NCBI RefSeq assembly: GCF_002564045.1 | Contig: NZ_PDJK01000001.1 | Span: 1 to 64,000, forward strand | DNA length: 64,000 nucleotides | DNA from: Amycolatopsis sulphurea | GTDB lineage: Bacteria > Actinomycetota > Actinomycetes > Mycobacteriales > Pseudonocardiaceae | Reading direction: 5' to 3' | Part shown: positions 9,502 to 17,636 of the stretch, in pieces | Layout: each line of letters opens with the position of its first letter | How positions within the stretch are numbered: the first letter of the stretch is position 1 | Notes under the pieces: generated by a model | Seen by the model: only the letters and a program-made list of their open reading frames with translations | The model's database searches: none | Told to the model about the DNA's origin: nothing | Program-made: the position numbers and the translations under genes

Positions 9502-9927
9502 CTAGACCTCAAGGAGGACCGTGTACGGACCGTCGTTCACGCTTTCCACGGCCATCATCGCGCCGAAGCGCCCGGTCGCCACGGCCGCGCCGCGCTCGCG
9601 CAGCCCGGCGACCACGGCGTCGACGAGCGGTGCCGCGGTTTCCGGGCGTGCAGCGGCGGTCCACGAAGGGCGGCGGCCCTTGCGGGTGTCGCCGTAGAGC
9701 GTGAATTGGGACACCACGAGCAGGGGCGCGCCGGTGGTGGCGCAGGACTCTTCGCCGCGCAAAAGCCGCATTTCGTACAGTTTCCGGGCCATCGCGGCCG
9801 CTTTCGCCGAGTCGTCGTCAGCGTGGACGCCGAGCAGCACCAGCAGCCCGGGTTCGCCGATCTCGCCGACGACCTCGTCTCCGACGGTCACTTTCGCGCG
9901 GGTGACCCGCGCCACCACCGCCCTCAC
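9502..9927 (-). CDS. dtd: D-aminoacyl-tRNA deacylase
   Basis: 141 residues, the normal length. It hydrolyses D-amino acids (for example D-Tyr) and Gly mischarged on tRNAs, a cytosolic proofreading step. It starts [24 protein letters not shown] and carries both diagnostic motifs: [17 protein letters not shown] (active-site S-Q-F-T-L-Y) and the C-terminal [11 protein letters not shown] (the family's cross-subunit G-x-P-F-like loop is VNDGPYT). Its ATG overlaps the stop of the upstream methyltransferase gene (ATGA-type), so the two form an operon. Confidence 0.95.
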   Translation of the reverse strand: MRAVVARVTRAKVTVGDEVVGEIGEPGLLVLLGVHADDDSAKAAAMARKLYEMRLLRGEESCATTGAPLLVVSQFTLYGDTRKGRRPSWTAAARPETAAPLVDAVVAGLRERGAAVATGRFGAMMAVESVNDGPYTVLLEV

Positions 9928-11429
9928 CGTGCGGACGCGGGGACAAGCATGCCGTGGCGGACAAGTTCGCGGACCACCGGCAGCGCCGCCGCGGCCAGCT
10001 CTTCCGCTGCCAATCCTTGCGCGGCGGCAAGAAGCTCCACCAGGTCGGTGAGCGGGAGCAAGCCGCGGCAGCCGGCGAGCAGGCGCGTGGTGAGTTCGTC
10101 GACTTCGTGCTGCCAGCCGGGGCCGTCCGTGCGGTGCAGCCGTCGCACGGTCGTCTGCCAGCCTTCGTCGCCGGGGGAGTCGACGCGTTCGAGCAGCACG
10201 GTGTCGGGGACACGGAACGCAGTGTCGAGAAGTTCGTTGTTATGCGTACGCAGCCATTCGACGCGGTCGAGCCAGTTCGCGGCTTCCGGGCCGAGTGGAT
10301 CGTCGTACGCCTGGCGAAGGTCTTCGCATACGACAGTCGGCGTCCGGTCGTTCGCGCGGCGGAGCGTGACGAACCCGAAGCCGATGCCTTGAACATTGTT
10401 CTCCCGGAACCAATCGAGCCACGCGGATGCTTTCGCGCGGCCTTCCGGGGAGCGCGGGTCGATGCCTTCGTCGCGTAGCCAGGTGCCGACGTATAGACCC
10501 GGATCCGCGACGTCGCGTTGGACGAACCACGCGTCGGTCTCCGGAGGCAACCAGCGCGTCACGCGGTCGGCCCAGTCTTCGCCGCGCCGGTGCAGCCACG
10601 AGGCGAGCAGCTGACCGACGCCGCCGTCGTCGAGGAAGCCCGGCAGCTGCCGCACGACCAGTGCGCTGGCGTCGTCACCGGCGAGGCCGGAATCCCGGTA
10701 GGTGTAGTCGACGCGGGGCGGGCCGACCACGAATGGCGGATTGCACACCACTTGGTCGAACCGGCGGCGCGCGACCGGTGCGAACCACTCACCGCGCAAG
10801 AGTTCCACCTCCAGCTCGTTGAGCCGGAACGTGCCCGCCGCGAGCGCGAGGGCACGCGCGGACACGTCGGTGGCCGTCACCTGCCGGGCATGCCGGGTGG
10901 CGTGCAGCGCTTGCACGCCGTTGCCGGTTCCGAGGTCCAGCAACCGGTTCACCGGACGACGGCTCGTCGCGCGGATGAGGCTGAGCGAAGCATGCCCGAC
11001 ACCGAGTACGTGGTCTTCGGGCACGGCGTGGCCGAGCATGTCGGCGTCGAGATCGGAGACGACCCACCAGGAGCCTTCTTCGTCACCGTGCGGGCGAATA
11101 TCCAGCGCCGCAGCGAATCCGTTTCCTGCGGGGCGGAGAATGCCTGCCGTTACCGCCTCGCTCACGCTCAGTGGCGCGAACGCGTTCGAGACGGTCTTCT
11201 CCGGCTCGGCGAGGCCGAGCAGAAATACTCGGATGAGGCAGCCCAGCTCTCCCGCGTCGAGGCTGGCGCGGCGGGCGGGTTCGGGCTCGCCGCGGCCGAG
11301 GGCGGTGTGGGCCGCGCCGCCGAGTGCGGCCACGACCCCGTCGGCGTCGTAGCCGGCGCGGCGGAAGGCCTCGCGCAGGCGGGCGCAGAGGTCCTCGGAC
11401 AGATCAGGCAAGTCTGTGTTGGTGCGCAC
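9924..11429 (-). CDS. Class I SAM-dependent methyltransferase, HemK/RsmC-like
   Basis: 501 residues. The central domain has [28 protein letters not shown] (SAM-binding motif I and post-I) and the catalytic [12 protein letters not shown] (N-P-P-F/Y), seen in enzymes methylating the amide or amino nitrogen of Gln, adenine or guanine. The N-terminal ~130 residues form an actinobacterial extension, and the C-terminal ~150 residues a winged-helix-like region with no catalytic motif. This architecture is a conserved actinobacterial protein usually annotated only as methyltransferase. It overlaps dtd by 4 nt, so a translation-related substrate is plausible but unproven. The start lies 26 nt from a divergent amidohydrolase gene. 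Confidence 0.8.
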   Translation of the reverse strand: MRTNTDLPDLSEDLCARLREAFRRAGYDADGVVAALGGAAHTALGRGEPEPARRASLDAGELGCLIRVFLLGLAEPEKTVSNAFAPLSVSEAVTAGILRPAGNGFAAALDIRPHGDEEGSWWVVSDLDADMLGHAVPEDHVLGVGHASLSLIRATSRRPVNRLLDLGTGNGVQALHATRHARQVTATDVSARALALAAGTFRLNELEVELLRGEWFAPVARRRFDQVVCNPPFVVGPPRVDYTYRDSGLAGDDASALVVRQLPGFLDDGGVGQLLASWLHRRGEDWADRVTRWLPPETDAWFVQRDVADPGLYVGTWLRDEGIDPRSPEGRAKASAWLDWFRENNVQGIGFGFVTLRRANDRTPTVVCEDLRQAYDDPLGPEAANWLDRVEWLRTHNNELLDTAFRVPDTVLLERVDSPGDEGWQTTVRRLHRTDGPGWQHEVDELTTRLLAGCRGLLPLTDLVELLAAAQGLAAEELAAAALPVVRELVRHGMLVPASAR

Positions 11430-11448
11430 GGACTAATCCTGCCACAAT
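11419..11448 (+). promoter_or_regulatory. Candidate promoter of the M20 amidohydrolase gene
   Basis: TTGGTG (11419-11424), 18 nt, CACAAT (11443-11448), then 7 nt to the GTG at 11456, consistent with a leaderless transcript. It overlaps the start of the divergent methyltransferase gene. Confidence 0.4.
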
Positions 11449-11455
11449 AGAGGCT

Positions 11456-12721
11456 GTGACGGACGATCTCCCCCGCCGTGTCCTGGCCCCTCTCGAAGCA
11501 GCGTTGCCCGATCTGGAGGCGTTGTACAAAGACCTCCATCAGCATCCCGAGCTGGCGTTCGCCGAAACACGCACGGCGGCCGAAGTCGCCCGGCGGCTGA
11601 CCGAGGACGGATTCGAGGTGCACACGGGGATCGGCCGTACCGGCGTGGCCGGCGTGCTGCGCAACGGCGAAGGCCCCACCGTGCTGCTGCGCGCCGACAT
11701 GGACGCCTTGCCGATCGAAGAACAGACCGGATTGCCCTATGCGAGCACCGCGCGCGGCGTCGACGACGGGAACGACGTGCCGGTGATGCACGCCTGCGGG
11801 CACGACATGCATGTCACGTGGCTCTCCGGAGCCGCTCGTCTGCTGGCGGCCGACCGCGAGGCTTGGTCCGGCACGCTGCTCGCCGTGTTCCAGCCCGCCG
11901 AAGAGGGCAAGGGCGGCGCCAAGGCGATGCTCGAAGACGGTCTCTTCGACCGTGTCGGCCGCCCCGACGTGGCTTTCGGGCAGCACGTCGCGTCCGCCCC
12001 CGCCGGTTGGATGTTCACCCGGCCGGGCGTGCTCATGGCCGCCGCCGAAGTGATGCGTATCACGCTGCACGGCCAGGGCGGTCACAGCTCCCGCCCGGAG
12101 GCCACTGTCGACCCGATCGTGATGGCGGCTTCAGTGGTCCTGAAGCTGCAGACGGTGGTTTCATGGGAGATCGCGGCGACCGAGTCGGCGGTGGTCTCCG
12201 TCGGCTCGGTGCACGCCGGCACCGCACCCAACGTGATCCCGGACGAGGCCGTGCTGGAGATCAGCACGCGCGCGTTCGACGACGGCATGATGAAGCGGGT
12301 GCGTGCCGCCGTCGAACGGATCGTCAACGCCGAAGCCGTCGCAGCGGGCGCGCCGAAGCCGCCGACGATCGAGACGCTCGCGGCCTACTCGGCCACCGAC
12401 AACGACGAAGCCGAGACGAACGCGCTGACCGAGGTGTTCCGCGAGCACTTCGGCGCCGAAGCCACCCATCTCGCACCCCAGATCACCGGCAGCGAGGACT
12501 TCGGCGAGTTCGGCCGCGCGGCCGGGATCCCGTCGGTGTTCTGGCTGGTCGGCGGGGCCGACCGGGACGAGGTGCTCGCCGCGCTGAACGAGGGCCGGTT
12601 CGAGCGCGATGTGCCCGCGGCCCACACCTCGCGGTTCGCCCCGATCCTGCACCCGACCCTGCGCGCGGGCGTCGAGAGCCTGGTCGTCGCGGCTTTGTCC
12701 CGGTTCGCCCCGCCCAGCTGA
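11456..12721 (+). CDS. M20-family amidohydrolase
   Basis: 421 residues. A metal-dependent amidohydrolase of the hippurate hydrolase/N-acyl-amino-acid deacylase type. Seen motifs: LHQHPELAFAETRTA at the N-terminus, LRADMDALPIEEQTG (metal-bridging Asp), HACGHDMHV (metal His/Cys) and QPAEEGKGGA (catalytic Glu pair). The dimerisation domain has GQGGHSSRPEATVDPI, and the C-terminus has QITGSEDFGEF with metal-binding Glu. GTG 11456 is chosen because it follows a promoter-like CACAAT by 7 nt; the upstream frame is antisense to the methyltransferase. Substrate is not determined by sequence. No signal peptide, so cytosolic. Confidence 0.88.
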   Translation: MTDDLPRRVLAPLEAALPDLEALYKDLHQHPELAFAETRTAAEVARRLTEDGFEVHTGIGRTGVAGVLRNGEGPTVLLRADMDALPIEEQTGLPYASTARGVDDGNDVPVMHACGHDMHVTWLSGAARLLAADREAWSGTLLAVFQPAEEGKGGAKAMLEDGLFDRVGRPDVAFGQHVASAPAGWMFTRPGVLMAAAEVMRITLHGQGGHSSRPEATVDPIVMAASVVLKLQTVVSWEIAATESAVVSVGSVHAGTAPNVIPDEAVLEISTRAFDDGMMKRVRAAVERIVNAEAVAAGAPKPPTIETLAAYSATDNDEAETNALTEVFREHFGAEATHLAPQITGSEDFGEFGRAAGIPSVFWLVGGADRDEVLAALNEGRFERDVPAAHTSRFAPILHPTLRAGVESLVVAALSRFAPPS

Positions 12722-12766
12722 CGGCGGGCGGGCCGGAGTGGGAGGATGAGAACCGGAGGTGCTGCC

Positions 12767-13090
12767 GTGAACGAGCACGCCGAAGGACCGCAGGACCGGC
12801 CCGCGGTCCTGATCACCGGGGCCGAACCGTCCTACGATGATCAGCTCGCCGTCCGGAAGCGGAAGTACGTGACCATGATGGTCTGCCGTATTCCGTGCCT
12901 GGTGCTGGCCGGCCTGACCTACCACACCTGGTGGCTGGCGCTGACCTTCCTGATCATCTCCGTTCCGCTGCCCTGGGTCGCGGTGCTCATCGCGAACGAC
13001 CGTCCGCCGCGCAAAGCGGAGAAGGTGAACCGCTTCGCGCGCGAGGCCGGGCAGATCGAGCACCGCGACCACCGGGTCATCGACGGCTGA
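12767..13090 (+). CDS. DUF3099 small membrane protein
   Basis: 107 residues from GTG 12767, with GGAGG 7 nt upstream. A short soluble N-terminus with VLITGAEPSYDDQLAVRKRKY leads to two membrane helices (CRIPCLVLAGLTYHTWWLALTF and IISVPLPWVAVLIA) and a charged tail. It matches the actinobacterial DUF3099 family, which I recall as syntenic with Rv2709 of M. tuberculosis. Function unknown. Its position near sigB and DUF3039 agrees with that conserved neighbourhood. Confidence 0.82.
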   Translation: MNEHAEGPQDRPAVLITGAEPSYDDQLAVRKRKYVTMMVCRIPCLVLAGLTYHTWWLALTFLIISVPLPWVAVLIANDRPPRKAEKVNRFAREAGQIEHRDHRVIDG

Positions 13091-13099
13091 GGCCGCCGG

Positions 13100-13240
13100 T
13101 CAGCGCGGTTCCAGGCCCAGCTCGCCGGCGAGGAAGGTCAGGACGTCGATGTCCGCCGCGTGCGCGCTGCGCTTGCCCGGGGCCGTCCCGTGCCCGGAGT
13201 CGGCCTGCACTTGGATCAGCACCGGGTGCCGCGAGGACGT
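13100..13240 (-). pseudogene. C-terminal remnant of a prolyl oligopeptidase-like gene
   Basis: About 42 residues read HPVLIQVQADSGHGTAPGKR followed by DIDVLTFLAGELGL and a stop. The D-x-GHG context is the catalytic-His region of prolyl oligopeptidases (family S9). Upstream sequence in the same frame has no peptidase features, so the rest of the gene is lost. Confidence 0.55.
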
Positions 13241-13288
13241 CGCGGCCTGCGGCCGGGCCCCCAGCTTGCGGCAGTGCCGGGCGAGCGG

Positions 13289-13464
13289 ATGGTGGCGATC
13301 GCGGAAAAGGCCGATGCGCCGCTTGCGGCGCAGGCGTACGGGGACCCGGAATTGTGGGACACCGACCTGATGCTGCGGCGGATGCTGCGTGTCGCGCTGG
13401 CCGGCATCGCCGCATCGCCGCGGAACTGCTGCCCGATCCCGAGCCGGGCGCGGAAAAGCGGTGA
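13289..13464 (+). pseudogene. Fragment of an unidentified gene, possibly a regulator C-terminus
   Basis: Plus-strand codons read MVAIAEKADAPLAAQAYG, then DPELWDTDLMLRRMLRVALAG; after a frame change near 13415 they continue IAAELLPDPEPGAEKR to a TGA at 13462. The helical, Leu/Arg-rich composition resembles the C-terminus of TetR-like regulators. It opposes the peptidase remnant, so the whole 13.1-13.5 kb gap looks like rearranged debris. Assignment is weak. Confidence 0.35.
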
Positions 13465-13509
13465 TGGGCACCTCGACGAACTCGGATGTGCCCGGCACGG
13501 TTTCGCGGG

Positions 13510-14391
13510 TCAGGGGGTGTCGGGAGGTTGCGGGCCGATGCGGCCGACCGCGAGGGCGCCGAGGCGGGTACCCGCCCGCAGTACGTCCACTGTGGACTTA
13601 CCCGCCAGCCAGGCGGTGAGCACTCCGGCGTCGAACGCGTCGCCGGCGCCGGTCGAATCCACGCATTCCGCCTCGATCGCCGGGACCGTCGTCACGCCGT
13701 CGCGATCGACCCAGCAGGCGCCGTCCAGCCCGGCGGTGACCACGACCGCGCCGACCGTGTCGAGCAGGTCGGTGGCCGACCGTGGATCGGCGGAACCGGT
13801 GAGTGCCACGAGTTCCTCGGTGTTGGGCATCAGCAGATCCGTGCCGTGAATGTCGGCGAGGAACGCCTCCGGATCGTGGATGTGCGCGGCCGCCTGCGGG
13901 TCCACCGAGGTGCTCAGCCCGGCCTCCTTCGCCGCCGCGAGCGCGGCCAGCCCGGCCGGGCGCGAGGACGGATCGAGCAGTACATACCCGGACAGATGCA
14001 GATGACTCGCCCCGGCCAGCGCCTCCGGCGTGACGTCTTCGGGGGCGAACCGCTTGTTCGCCCCGCGGTCGGCCAGCATGCTGCGCTGACCGCTGCCGTC
14101 GACCAGCACGACCACGCAGCAGGTGGCCGCCTCGGGGTCGGTCGCGAACGCGCATCGGATACCGGCCGCTGCCAGCTCGGCCCGGATCAGCCGCCCGCCC
14201 GAATCGTCGCCGATGCGGGCCACCAGCGTGGTGTCCGCGCCGAGGGAACGCAGCCACAGCGCGGTGTTCGCGCCCGCGCCGCCCCCGGTGAACCGGATCC
14301 GGGCACGGGCGTCGCCGCCGTGCGGGAGCGGCTGGTCGTGCCGGGCGACCACGTCGAGACCGGCGTCGCCGACCACCACGATGCCGGTCAT
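13510..14391 (-). CDS. PfkB-family sugar kinase, probable pseudouridine kinase
   Basis: 293 residues of the ribokinase/PfkB family. N-terminal substrate-binding segment GDAGLDVVARHDQPLPHGGDARARIRFTGGGAGANTALWLRSLGA; C-terminal signature VDSTGAGDAFDAGVLTAWLAG with the catalytic Asp and anion-hole GAGD. Its ATG overlaps the stop of the psuG-type gene by 4 nt. Because pseudouridine catabolism uses a PfkB kinase (to pseudouridine 5'-phosphate) followed by PsuG (to uracil and ribose 5-phosphate), this kinase most likely phosphorylates pseudouridine. Substrate specificity is inferred from the partner gene. Confidence 0.82.
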   Translation of the reverse strand: MTGIVVVGDAGLDVVARHDQPLPHGGDARARIRFTGGGAGANTALWLRSLGADTTLVARIGDDSGGRLIRAELAAAGIRCAFATDPEAATCCVVVLVDGSGQRSMLADRGANKRFAPEDVTPEALAGASHLHLSGYVLLDPSSRPAGLAALAAAKEAGLSTSVDPQAAAHIHDPEAFLADIHGTDLLMPNTEELVALTGSADPRSATDLLDTVGAVVVTAGLDGACWVDRDGVTTVPAIEAECVDSTGAGDAFDAGVLTAWLAGKSTVDVLRAGTRLGALAVGRIGPQPPDTP

Positions 14392-15299
14392 GACAGCGCC
14401 ACCGCCACTTCGGCGGCGAGCCTCGCGTTGGACAGCACCAGCGCCTCGTTCGCGTCGATGCTCACCCCGCCGCTGGCGGTGTGGAAGTGCTCCAGCAGCA
14501 CCGGGGTCACGTCCGCGCCCCGCACCCCGTCACGGTCCACTTTGGCCAGTCCTTCGCGGAGCAGCCGGTCGTGCAGCGCACGGTCCATTTCGGACTCCGG
14601 CGGGATCGGATTGGCCAGCAGCAACCCGGAATCCGCGAAATCGCGGTGCGCGGAGATCACCGCCGCGGCCTCCAGCGGGTCGTTCGCCCGCCAGCCGACC
14701 GGATGTCCCGAGGAACGCAGGTAGAACGCCGGGAAGTCGTCCGTGCGATAGCCGAGCACCGGCACCGACCGCGTTTCCAGCACCTGGAGGGTGGCCGCGA
14801 TGTCCAGCACGGACTTGACCCCGGAGCACACCACCACGGTCGGCACCTGCGCGAGCACGCCCAGATCGGCGGACACGTCCCAGCTGTGCGTGGCACCGAG
14901 GTGCACCCCGCCCAGCCCGCCGGTGGCGAACACGCCGATGCCGGCCGCGGCGGCCAGCGCGGAGGTGGCGGCCACCGTGGTCGCGCCGGAACGGCCGAGA
15001 CCGGCGGCCGGGCCGAGGTCGCGCAGCGACAGCTTCTCCAGCCCCGCACCGGGCGCGCACACGCGGGCCAGTTCCTCGGGGGAGAGGCCGATCACCGCCC
15101 GCCCGTCGAGCACCGCGATAGTGGCCGGTATCGCGCCGTTTTCGCGCACCACCCGCTCCAGCCGCCGTCCGACGTCGAGGTTGCGTCCGTACGGCAGGCC
15201 GTGGGAGAGGATCGTGCTTTCGAGCGCGACGACGGGATGACCGTCACGCAGCGCCGAGGCGACCTCGTCGTGCAGGAACAGCGGAGTCTGTGTGATCAC
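14388..15299 (-). CDS. psuG: Pseudouridine-5'-phosphate glycosidase
   Basis: 303 residues. It cleaves the C-glycosidic bond of pseudouridine 5'-phosphate. Characteristic stretches: VVALESTILSHGLPYGRNLDVGR, ATIAVLDGRAVIGLS, VFATGGLGGVHLGA, PTVVVCSGVKSVLDI and YRTDDFPAFYLRSSGHPVGWR, with metal-coordinating Glu/Asp and the catalytic Lys region. The chosen start is GTG 15299, giving VITQTPLFLHDEV; a longer frame to 15455 runs over the divergent DUF3039 promoter and is not supported. First gene of a two-gene operon with the PfkB kinase. Confidence 0.9.
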   Translation of the reverse strand: MITQTPLFLHDEVASALRDGHPVVALESTILSHGLPYGRNLDVGRRLERVVRENGAIPATIAVLDGRAVIGLSPEELARVCAPGAGLEKLSLRDLGPAAGLGRSGATTVAATSALAAAAGIGVFATGGLGGVHLGATHSWDVSADLGVLAQVPTVVVCSGVKSVLDIAATLQVLETRSVPVLGYRTDDFPAFYLRSSGHPVGWRANDPLEAAAVISAHRDFADSGLLLANPIPPESEMDRALHDRLLREGLAKVDRDGVRGADVTPVLLEHFHTASGGVSIDANEALVLSNARLAAEVAVALS

Positions 15300-15393
15300 C
15301 AACGGATCATCGGCGATCGCCGCGGTGCGGGCGCGGGCGGGTCGGCTCCCGCCGCCCGTTCCGGGAGCCGGGCCGCTGAGGCATGATGGAGGG

Positions 15394-15636
15394 GTGAGCA
15401 CCGATACGCTGACCAAGCCGGAGACCGACAGCACCGAGTCGACCGACGACGACACACCGAAGATGTTCCACTACGTGCGCAAGAACAAGATCGCGGAGAG
15501 CGCGGTCATGGGCACGCACGTGGTGGCGCTGTGCGGCGAGGTCTTCCCGGTGACCCGCTCGCCGAAGCCGGGTTCGCCGGTCTGCCCGGCCTGCGAGAAG
15601 ATCTACAAGGGCTTGCGCCCCGGCAAGGACGACTGA
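15394..15636 (+). CDS. DUF3039 small Cys-containing protein
   Basis: 80 residues from GTG 15394. The acidic Thr/Ser-rich start is followed by MFHYVRKNKIAESAVMGTHVVALCGEVFPVTRSPKPG and PVCPACEKIYKGL: one Cys plus a C-x2-C pair, suggesting metal binding. It matches DUF3039 (recalled ortholog Rv2708c). CATGAT (15382-15387) lies 6 nt before the GTG and GGAGG abuts it, so it may be leaderless. It is divergent from psuG. Function unknown. Confidence 0.82.
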   Translation: MSTDTLTKPETDSTESTDDDTPKMFHYVRKNKIAESAVMGTHVVALCGEVFPVTRSPKPGSPVCPACEKIYKGLRPGKDD

Positions 15637-15811
15637 GCCGCGCGGGCAGCCTCGCGGGACGAAAGCGAAAATCCTTCACCCGAGGGCTGGGCATCCGGGG
15701 GGAGACCGGTAGCACTGCTGGGCGCCGAAGTCCCCTCCTCCCCACGGAGTGCCCAGGGTGTCGGCAAAGTCGGTGTGGAGGTCCGTGAAGGGGACCTTCA
15801 CAGACTCTGAG

Positions 15812-17370
15812 CTTGTTGTTTAACCCGGTTGCGTTGTCGCGCTACCCCGGTTGATCGTGGGTGAGGCCCTTGGTTGATCATTCTTCTTGCGACAGAAGGA
15901 AGATCACAACCAGGGGCCTCAGTTGATCAGTGTGCACGACGCCGGCCGTGCCGGTGCACTCGGGGAGTTGTCCGCGTTCCGGGAGCGGTTCCACCAGTGC
16001 CTGACCAGTCGGGCGGACGCCTTGTCCGACCTGGCCGACGCGGTGCTGTGCGCCGACGGGCCGGTCGCCAGCCTGGCCGAACTGTCGCTGGTCCCGGAGC
16101 ATCGGCGCGGGCACGGCGCCGGCTACGACGCGATCAACCACGGCACGATCGAGGTCGGCCGGTTACGCACCACCCTGGCACGCCTGCCCCTGCCTCGTGC
16201 CGCGGGCGGGCGGATCGCATTGGGCGTGGACGTGTCGCACTGGCTGCGCCCGGACGCCGCGTGCAGCCCCGAGCGGCTGTTCTGCCACACCTACGCCCGC
16301 GGCAAGGGCCAGGCCCAGATGATCCCCGGCTGGCCCTACTCGTTCGTCGCGGCGCTGGAGACCGGGCGCACCTCGTGGACAGCGGTCCTGGACGCGGTCC
16401 GGCTGGGACCCGCCGACGACGCCACCGCGGTCACCGCCGCCCAGCTACGCGCGGTCGTGGGCCGGATTATCGACGCCGGCCATTGGCAGCCCGCCGATCC
16501 GAGCATTCTGATCGTGGCCGATGCCGGCTACGACCTGCCCCGGCTGGCGTTCGTGCTGGCTGATCTGCCCGTCGAGGTGGTGGGCAGGATCCGTTCCGGC
16601 CGGGTGATGCTGCGGCCCGCACCGCCCCGGCGGCCGGGCGCGCCCGGCCGCCGGGCCAAGCACGGTGGGGTGTTCACGTTGGCCGATCCCGCCAGTTGGC
16701 ACACCCCCGAGCACACCACCGGCACCGACACCACCCGCTATGGACACGCCCAGGCCCAGGCATGGGACCGGCTGCACCCACGCCTGACCCGTCGCGGCCC
16801 CTGGCTGGACCACGACGGTGAGCTTCCCCTGGTGGAGGGCACCGTGATCCGCCTGCAGGTCGAGCATCTGCCCGGTGATCGCGACCCCAAACCGGTCTGG
16901 CTGTGGTCCTCGGTCACCGGCGCCAGTGCCGAACTGGTCGACCTGCTCTGGCAGGTGTTCCTGCGCCGCTTCGACCTGGAGCACACCTTCCGGCTGTTCA
17001 AGCAGACCCTCGGGTGGACCCGTCCCAAGCTGCGCGCCCCGGAATCGGCTGACCGCTGGACCTGGCTGATCCTGACCGTCCACACGCAACTGCGACTGGC
17101 CCGCCCGCTGGCCGAGGATCACCGCCGCCCGTGGGAGAAACCAGTCACCGAGCCCCGCCGGTTGACTCCGGCTCGGGTTCGGCGGGGGTTTCGCAACCTG
17201 CACGCGACGACAACCCGCCCCGCAGCCGCACCGAAACCCTCCCGGCCTGGTCCTGGACGCCCAGCCGGCTCGACCAACCACCACCCCGCAACCCGCTACA
17301 ACGTCGGCAAAACCGTCAAACGCGACCTCACCCTCGCGCAGCACCGCAACCACACAGGTTAAACAACAAG
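15812..17370 (+). mobile_element. Complete insertion sequence, IS4/IS701-like, 1,559 bp
   Basis: The ends are inverted: CTTGTTGTTTAACC at 15812 and its complement GGTTAAACAACAAG ending at 17370 (14 bp perfect, then imperfect). A 5-bp direct repeat CTGAG flanks it (15807-15811 and 17371-17375). The duplication lies at the exact centre of the palindromic repeat it entered. One transposase gene fills the element. Terminal repeats, duplication and an intact frame indicate a recent, possibly active insertion. Confidence 0.92.
15887..17362 (+). CDS. DDE transposase of the insertion sequence
   Basis: Up to 491 residues (TTG 15887); a start at TTG 15923 or GTG 15932 is equally possible. It begins, after a short lead, LSAFRERFHQCLTSRADALSDLADAVLCADGP, the helix-rich DNA-binding start of IS701-like transposases. 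The RNase-H core shows a first Asp in GVDVSHW, a second in VADAGYDLPRLAF, and the catalytic Glu in FDLEHTFRLFKQTLGW, similar to the IS4 Y-R-E-K signature. The basic, Pro-rich C-terminus ends 8 nt before the element's end. No frameshift was seen. It catalyses cut-and-paste movement of the element. Confidence 0.88.
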   Translation: MRQKEDHNQGPQLISVHDAGRAGALGELSAFRERFHQCLTSRADALSDLADAVLCADGPVASLAELSLVPEHRRGHGAGYDAINHGTIEVGRLRTTLARLPLPRAAGGRIALGVDVSHWLRPDAACSPERLFCHTYARGKGQAQMIPGWPYSFVAALETGRTSWTAVLDAVRLGPADDATAVTAAQLRAVVGRIIDAGHWQPADPSILIVADAGYDLPRLAFVLADLPVEVVGRIRSGRVMLRPAPPRRPGAPGRRAKHGGVFTLADPASWHTPEHTTGTDTTRYGHAQAQAWDRLHPRLTRRGPWLDHDGELPLVEGTVIRLQVEHLPGDRDPKPVWLWSSVTGASAELVDLLWQVFLRRFDLEHTFRLFKQTLGWTRPKLRAPESADRWTWLILTVHTQLRLARPLAEDHRRPWEKPVTEPRRLTPARVRRGFRNLHATTTRPAAAPKPSRPGPGRPAGSTNHHPATRYNVGKTVKRDLTLAQHRNHTG

Positions 17371-17454
17371 CTGAGTCCGTGAAGGGCCCCTTCACAGACC
17401 TTCACGGACCTCCGCCGTCTGCGCAGGGCCCCTAACACCGACTTTGCCGACACC

Positions 17455-17631
17455 CTGGTGACCGGGCACGTGACTTCGCTGGGTCGGCTGTCGCTGGAAA
17501 GCGGCTGCAGCGGGACCTTCGAAACCGAAGGCATCGACTTCGACGAGCGGGACGGCACCCTGCGGGTCGTGGTCGTCTCGCCGGGCGTCTGCGCGGCCGT
17601 GGACAGCAAGACCTGGCGCTTCCACCGCTGA
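17455..17631 (+). pseudogene. C-terminal stump of an unidentified gene
   Basis: An in-frame tail VTSLGRLSLESGCSGTFETE followed by GIDFDERDGTLRVVVVSPGVCAAVDSKTWRFHR ends in TGA at 17629. It has two Cys and beta-strand-like composition but no start codon. It starts exactly at the right terminal repeat of the MITE-like element. It looks like the surviving 3' end of a gene cut by the element. Family not recognised. Confidence 0.4.
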
Positions 17632-17636
17632 GGCGC

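Larger units (their letters stand above)
15753..17458. mobile_element. MITE-like repeat element interrupted by an insertion sequence
   Basis: The outer ends are perfect 24-bp terminal inverted repeats, CCAGGGTGTCGGCAAAGTCG plus GTGT, at 15753-15776 and 17435-17458. Inside lie the two palindrome arms, GTGAAGGGGACCTTCAC (15785-15801) and GTGAAGGGCCCCTTCAC (17379-17395). Removing the 1,559-bp insertion and one CTGAG copy restores a normal centre CACAGACTCTGAGTCCGTG. This is the best-preserved terminal repeat pair of the family in the window. Confidence 0.85.
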
